From: Novosphingobium sp.
GTDB taxonomy: Bacteria; Pseudomonadota; Alphaproteobacteria; Sphingomonadales; Sphingomonadaceae
DNA: 64,000 nt
Assembly (NCBI RefSeq): GCF_030696665.1
Contig: NZ_JAUYRV010000026.1
Span: forward strand, 62,001-126,000
Direction: 5' to 3'
Shown: piece by piece, positions 59,782 to 64,000 of the stretch
Numbering within the stretch: the first letter of the stretch is position 1
How the letters are laid out: each line of letters starts with the position of its first letter
Position numbers and translations under genes: made by a program
Notes under the pieces: generated by a model
What the model was told of the DNA's origin: nothing
Database searches by the model: none
Seen by the model: only the letters and a program-made list of their open reading frames with translations

Positions 59782-61319
59782 GCCGCAATCTCCTGCTTGT
59801 TTTTCAATAACATATCGCGCACGACAATAAGGTCGGCGGCATTGCCCGTGCCGAACACATAATGATCAGGCCGCACCAGCACAGCTTCTGCACCATGTGC
59901 ATCGAGCCACGCCGCCACTGCACCACCATCGGGCAAGTCAGAGGCAACGAATGTGCTGACCGGGCTGAGGCCCCCGCCTTCGCGGGGGCGCGGTTCGGCC
60001 ACGAACAACCGCCAGCCCTGACCGGTCAGATCATCCAGCTTGCGTCCGTCGCTCAGGATCGGCTGCACAAAGCGCGCACCTGCACCCGAAGTGCCCGGTG
60101 CGACGAAGCCCGTTGAAATTGCAGGGATTAAATCCGCCGCCGTCTCACCCGCCTTCTGCGCCGCCTGCTCGCGGATCGCGGCATCGCGCGCAGCCGCCTT
60201 GCCCGGATCTAGCTCGCAGATATAGCGCCCGGCCGCCACCGCCGCGCCAATCACCCCGCGCACATGCGGATCGCGTTCCGGCTGGTAGGTGCCAAGGATC
60301 GCCTCGTCCGCGCCATCGTTGACAATTGCCGCCATTTTCCACGCAAGGTTCGCCACATCGCGCAATCCATGACACATGCCCTGCCCAAAGAATGGCGGCG
60401 TCTGGTGCGCGGCGTCGCCGGCCAGAAACACCCGGCCCACCTGCCATTTTTCGGCAACCAGACCGTGAAAGCGATAGGTGGCAGCGCGCACGATCTTGTG
60501 CGGAACGTCCTTCATCCACGCGCCAACCAGCGCGGCGACATTGTCCGACTGCATCATCACAGCATCGTCTTCACCGGGAAGCAGCATGAATTCCCAGCGG
60601 CGGTGATTGCGCCTTCCGGGGACCACCGTGGCGGGGCGGGAAGGGTCGCACATCATCACCGAAAGGCGCTGCAGATCAGCGTCGGCGGGCACGCCGGAGA
60701 TTGGCGGGAAGGTCACCGGGCCTTCCACTTCGGCATCGACAACAAGCCACGGCTCCTCGAAATCGAGGTCGTCCAGCTTCACGTTCAACGCCTTGCGCAC
60801 AGGGCTGCGCGAACCGTCGGCTGCGATCACCCAGCGCGCGTCCAGATGCATCTCTGTGCGCTCTAGGTGCATCTTGGTGTCGTTCAGGAAATAGCGCACC
60901 CGCACATGGCTATCATGCTGTTCCAGAGAGGAAAATTCGGCCCCAAGCAGCAGCTTTATGTCGCCATTCTCGGCAAGGGCATCACGCAGGTGCGTTTCGA
61001 ATTCCGGCTGGTAGAAAAAGTAATCGTTGGACCAACCGAACGGCTTGGGCTTCCCCACGGTGCCCATATAGCGGATCACGCCATGATCCGCGCCCACATG
61101 CAGATGGCCGTCCGTCGCCACCATGTCCGGCAAAACGCGGTCGATCACGCCCGCGCTCTGGAACAGGCGCATCATCTCGTGGTCAAGGTGAACCGCGCGG
61201 GGAAGGGGGTAATGCTCGGTCTCTTTTTCCAGCACGACGACCGAAAGACCCTGCCTTCCCAGCAGGTTGGCGGCCATAGCTCCGACAGGTCCGCAACCGA
61301 TGATCGCAACGTCGATCAT
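59778..61319 (-). CDS. MhpA-like FAD-dependent hydroxylase
   Basis: A 513-residue class A flavoprotein monooxygenase of the 3-(3-hydroxyphenyl)propionate hydroxylase (MhpA) / PheA-TfdB group. FAD loop GCGPVG at 8-13, WVIAADGSRSPVRK (DG motif) and VFLAGDAAHQTPPFFGQGMCHGLRD (GD motif) are present, with the C-terminal thioredoxin-like domain of this branch (about 390-513). It should add a hydroxyl group to a phenolic ring to prepare it for extradiol cleavage. Overlaps the amidohydrolase stop by four bases and is followed by the GlcG-like and VOC genes. Confidence 0.9.
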   Translation of the reverse strand: MIDVAIIGCGPVGAMAANLLGRQGLSVVVLEKETEHYPLPRAVHLDHEMMRLFQSAGVIDRVLPDMVATDGHLHVGADHGVIRYMGTVGKPKPFGWSNDYFFYQPEFETHLRDALAENGDIKLLLGAEFSSLEQHDSHVRVRYFLNDTKMHLERTEMHLDARWVIAADGSRSPVRKALNVKLDDLDFEEPWLVVDAEVEGPVTFPPISGVPADADLQRLSVMMCDPSRPATVVPGRRNHRRWEFMLLPGEDDAVMMQSDNVAALVGAWMKDVPHKIVRAATYRFHGLVAEKWQVGRVFLAGDAAHQTPPFFGQGMCHGLRDVANLAWKMAAIVNDGADEAILGTYQPERDPHVRGVIGAAVAAGRYICELDPGKAAARDAAIREQAAQKAGETAADLIPAISTGFVAPGTSGAGARFVQPILSDGRKLDDLTGQGWRLFVAEPRPREGGGLSPVSTFVASDLPDGGAVAAWLDAHGAEAVLVRPDHYVFGTGNAADLIVVRDMLLKNKQEIAA

Positions 61320-62536
61320 GCCGCAGGCGCTTTGTAGAGCGCGCCGCCCTGCATGATCATCGCCAGCCGCGCCTTGTCCTGCAGGATGCTTACGTCCTGA
61401 GTCGGGTCACCATCGACCAGGAGCAGATCAGCCAGCCAGCCTTCGCGGACGCGGCCCACTTGCAGGTCCATCAATTCACCGCCCAGCGCGGTCGCAGCGG
61501 TCAGCGCCTCGGCGGGAGTATAGCCGAAATGATCGACGAAAATCTGCAAGTCACGCGCGTTGCGGCCATTGGGATTGAACGGAAAACCATAGTCCCCGCC
61601 GATCAGGATGCGCATTCCGCGCGCCTTCAGTGCGGGCACCAGCTTGGCCTCCAGCGCCATGCGTTCGGCAGCGCTTTTCTTCATGTGGCTCATGTCGATA
61701 TGCGGCGGCGGAGTGGCTTCAAGCGCGGCGATGGAGACGCCGGGCGAGGGGGCATAGAACGTAGTGTCCTTGGCCGCGATCATCACATCGGCCGCGGCCT
61801 CATCGGCATAGGATGCGTGGTAAATGATGCGCGCGCCGGCCTTTAGCGCAAGGTCGATGGCCTTGGGATAATAGGCGTGCGTGGCGATCCACAGACCGGC
61901 GTCGCGCGCGGCTTGTCCGGCGGCTTCCATTTCCTCATCGGTATAGAGCACATCGCCCGCAGAGCCGGGCTTCAGCGCATCTTCGCCCGAGACGACAAGT
62001 TTGAGCGAGCCGACGCCCTGTTCCTTGCAATAGGCCACGAAACTGCGGATGGCGTCCGGCCCGCGCCCGTTGAACACATCGCCGGTCTCGACGCCTTCCG
62101 CGCCTTCGGGGCTGCGTTCCAGCGTGGAGGGAATGAGGCGCGGTCCCGGCGTTTCACCTGCTGCGATGGCGCGGGCAAGGCCTACCTCGATGCCATCGCC
62201 CAGCGCGCCTGCGGAATAGGCGCTGGTGAAGCCGTGATCGAGCAGCACGCGCGCATTGCGCCACGCCGCCACTTTCAATTCGTCAGCCGGAAGGATGAAC
62301 TGGTGGTAGATTTTTTCGACCGAGGATCCCCAGGTGAGGTGCGCATGCGATTCCACCATGCCGGGCATCAGCGTCATGCCCTTGCCTTCGATCACAGTGT
62401 CGAAAGCCTGCCCGTCAAACGCATCTGCGGCGTCTGCAATAGCCTCGATCCGGTCACCCGCCACGACTACAGCGTTGTTTCCGCTGCGCAATGTCTCGCC
62501 ATCAAAGATCGAGACATCTCGGATCAGGGTACGCAT
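61316..62536 (-). CDS. Amidohydrolase-superfamily enzyme
   Basis: A 406-residue subtype I amidohydrolase. The metal residues are visible as His64-x-His66 (ESHAHLTW), the likely carboxylated Lys179 (GSLKLVVSG), His220 (ATHAYYP), His240 (IIYHASY) and the Asp in IGGDYGFPF. The layout is of imidazolonepropionase/prolidase-like amidohydrolases rather than ring decarboxylases. It may open a cyclic amide or imide, or remove an amide side chain, upstream of the hydroxylase. The preceding 123-base gap carries small repeats and probably a promoter. Confidence 0.87.
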   Translation of the reverse strand: MRTLIRDVSIFDGETLRSGNNAVVVAGDRIEAIADAADAFDGQAFDTVIEGKGMTLMPGMVESHAHLTWGSSVEKIYHQFILPADELKVAAWRNARVLLDHGFTSAYSAGALGDGIEVGLARAIAAGETPGPRLIPSTLERSPEGAEGVETGDVFNGRGPDAIRSFVAYCKEQGVGSLKLVVSGEDALKPGSAGDVLYTDEEMEAAGQAARDAGLWIATHAYYPKAIDLALKAGARIIYHASYADEAAADVMIAAKDTTFYAPSPGVSIAALEATPPPHIDMSHMKKSAAERMALEAKLVPALKARGMRILIGGDYGFPFNPNGRNARDLQIFVDHFGYTPAEALTAATALGGELMDLQVGRVREGWLADLLLVDGDPTQDVSILQDKARLAMIMQGGALYKAPAA

Positions 62537-62620
62537 GGTCTTCTCCCGGAGTGCTTTGGCTTGTTCCGGGGTTCTAGGGGGCGGAGACTATGCCGCCTAG
62601 TTCTATTGAATGATAAATGT

Positions 62621-62635
62621 ATTCCGAATTGGAAT
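62621..62635. promoter_or_regulatory. Small inverted repeat before the amidohydrolase gene
   Basis: ATTCC (62621-62625) and GGAAT (62631-62635) flank GAATT, in an AT-rich stretch 84 bases upstream of the amidohydrolase start. A LysR or other regulator site is possible but unproven. Confidence 0.3.
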
Positions 62636-62659
62636 GTTCAACATCCCCGCAAATCCGGC

Positions 62660-64000
62660 TCAATAGAGCTTCACTTCGATCAACCTCGGCCCGGCCTCGC
62701 CGTTCGCATTCAGCAGCGCGCGGGCCAGATCCTCGGCGGTTTCCACGCGAACGCCGGGGACGCCCATCGATTTGCCCATCGCAAGCCAGTCTATCGTCGG
62801 CCGGTCAATGTCGATCATGGTCAGTGCGCGTTCGGTGGGGGCGGGGCCAGCACCCATGTTGGAATATTCGGCCTTGAGGATATTGTAGCTGTTGTTGGCA
62901 AAGACCACCGTGGTCACCGGCAACTGCTCGCGCGCCTGCGTCCACAACGACTGGATCGTGTACATCGCGCTGCCATCGCCGACCAGACAGATGGTGCGTC
63001 GGTCAGGGCAGGCCATTGCCGCGCCGGTGGCCACGGGCGGGCTGTAACCAATTGATCCGCCAAGGTTGTTGATCATGTCATGCGGCAGCGCGCCCAATGT
63101 ATAGCTCATCGATTCCCGCCCACTGGTGAGGGATTCATCCACCACGACGGCGTTTTCGGGAATGCCTGCGCACAGCGCATGGGCAATGCTGATCGGGTCC
63201 AGCTTGCCACTGGGCGCAATCCGTTCCGCCGATGATTGCAGGTGCGGCGCGGTGCCGCCAAGGCCAAGCGCATCGACCAGCATTTCGAGTCCCAGAATGC
63301 TGTCCTCGTCCGGTTCCACCAGCGTGTGGACGATGGCGTCGGGCGCTTTCATCAGGCTGGGTCGGTCAGGATAGGCAAAGAAGGCCACCGGCTCACGCGT
63401 TTCCACGGTGATGATGTGCTTGAAATCCTTGAGGAACGCCATCGCAGCGGGGACGGCATAGGGAATTCGCTCCAAGGACACGCGGCCCGCGCCCCGTTCA
63501 ATCCGGGTGGTGAAGAACTGCGACCCCAGCCTGCACCCGGTCCCCGCCGCCACCATTCCGGCGAGTTCGAGCGGGGCGGTGCGCGCGGCCTTGTTGGCAA
63601 GGATCATCAGCGTCGGCTCGCCCGAGCGCAGGACGTTGGCAACGGCTTCGATGCGGGCAGCGTTCGGTGCCTTGCGCGGTTGTGCGGTGAAGCTTGGCGT
63701 GACCGAACCACTGGCGTCCTGCCACGCCGTGTCGCCCGGCAGGATCAACGTAGCGATCCGGCCCGGATGTTCGGACGCTTTCGCCACCGCCGTCGCCGTG
63801 TCCCACGCGATGCTCTGCGCGCTTTCGGCCCGGCGCACCCAGTGGCTGAGCGGGCGGCCCAGCCCTTCGATGTCGGACATCAGCGGCGGATCATGGCGCA
63901 AGTGCGAGGCGGAATGTTCGCCCACAATGTTGACCATGCCCGAACTGGCGCGCCGGGCATTGTGGATATTCGCCAGCCCATTGGCGAGGCCGGGGCCGAG
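62660..64000 (-). CDS. ThDP-dependent enzyme (acetolactate synthase/benzoylformate decarboxylase-like), N-terminus cut by window edge
   Basis: 447 residues are visible, and the frame runs off the window (LGPGLANGLANIHNARRASS precedes the first internal Met). The ThDP-binding GDGSAMYTIQSLWTQAREQL with the later Asn pair (VFANNSYN) is clear, as is the central Rossmann-like domain. The pattern resembles IlvB homologues and benzoylformate-type decarboxylases acting on 2-oxo acids. The glutamate of the N-terminal domain lies outside the window. Probably processes the 2-oxo acid released by ring or side-chain cleavage. Same strand and cluster as the amidohydrolase. Confidence 0.85.
   Translation of the reverse strand, partial: LGPGLANGLANIHNARRASSGMVNIVGEHSASHLRHDPPLMSDIEGLGRPLSHWVRRAESAQSIAWDTATAVAKASEHPGRIATLILPGDTAWQDASGSVTPSFTAQPRKAPNAARIEAVANVLRSGEPTLMILANKAARTAPLELAGMVAAGTGCRLGSQFFTTRIERGAGRVSLERIPYAVPAAMAFLKDFKHIITVETREPVAFFAYPDRPSLMKAPDAIVHTLVEPDEDSILGLEMLVDALGLGGTAPHLQSSAERIAPSGKLDPISIAHALCAGIPENAVVVDESLTSGRESMSYTLGALPHDMINNLGGSIGYSPPVATGAAMACPDRRTICLVGDGSAMYTIQSLWTQAREQLPVTTVVFANNSYNILKAEYSNMGAGPAPTERALTMIDIDRPTIDWLAMGKSMGVPGVRVETAEDLARALLNANGEAGPRLIEVKLY

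Noticed and set aside
1..64000. Mobile elements, prophage, CRISPR or tRNA genes
   Set aside because: I looked for transposase-like frames, regularly spaced repeats and cloverleaf-like sequences by eye and saw none; a dedicated search could still find small ones.

Overview
The window is high-GC, gene-dense DNA from an alphaproteobacterium, most likely a sphingomonad such as Novosphingobium. Three pieces of evidence point there. It holds three TonB-dependent receptors of the sphingomonad type, each with a TonB box near [D]EIVVTAQ. It has small palindromic intergenic repeats of a kind common in that group. It encodes a 402-residue D-mannonate dehydratase whose catalytic Arg147, Tyr159 and His212 fall at the numbering I recall for the characterised Novosphingobium aromaticivorans enzyme. 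I see no rRNA, tRNA, CRISPR array, insertion sequence or phage gene.

Layout. (1) 1-6284: a minus-strand oxidoreductase operon (zinc-free MDR reductase, SDR, Rieske ferredoxin, SnoaL-like protein cut by the window edge), a divergent SnoaL-like gene, and a MarR regulator divergent from a TonB receptor with a perfect 12-bp inverted repeat between them. (2) 6345-20473: a glucuronate/glucuronide utilisation locus. A receptor, a secreted type-B carboxylesterase, an exported GH2 glycosidase and a hexuronate-type MFS transporter should deliver glucuronate; UxaC, UxuB, ManD and KdgK then carry it to KDPG. A GntR/FCD regulator sits in the locus, and copies of a TGGTAAGNCC-like site lie in front of its transcription units. 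(3) 20737-37815: an exopolysaccharide locus with initiating sugar transferase, glycosyltransferases, MurJ-like flippase, Wzy-, Wza- and Wzz-like proteins, a deacetylase-like protein, a polysaccharide-lyase-like protein, four FemAB/GNAT-type acyl- or aminoacyl-transferases and a JmjC-like cupin. (4) 37909-47202: a PepSY protein, a cupin-SDR pair, an MFS-FAD monooxygenase pair, a third TonB receptor, a DenD-like dehydrogenase and a LysR regulator. (5) 47223-51590: an HxlR regulator divergent from an SDR, a CrtI-like FAD protein, a 78-residue orphan and a two-module VOC dioxygenase-like protein. (6) 51693-64000: a long minus-strand catabolic cluster (ThDP enzyme, amidohydrolase, MhpA-like hydroxylase, GlcG/HbpS-like protein, extradiol-type VOC protein, FAH hydrolase, alpha/beta hydrolase, HisD paralogue, SDR, FrsA-like hydrolase, small VOC protein) interrupted by one divergent LysR gene.

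Working picture: an oligotrophic scavenger with several substrate-specific modules, each with its own regulator and several with their own TonB receptor. The glucuronide locus can be read end to end with good confidence. The substrates of the aromatic or alicyclic modules and the structure of the exopolysaccharide cannot be read from sequence alone. Starts were chosen from ribosome-binding sites, signal peptides and 1-, 4- or 8-base overlaps between neighbours. Motifs and repeats were found by eye, without any database search.
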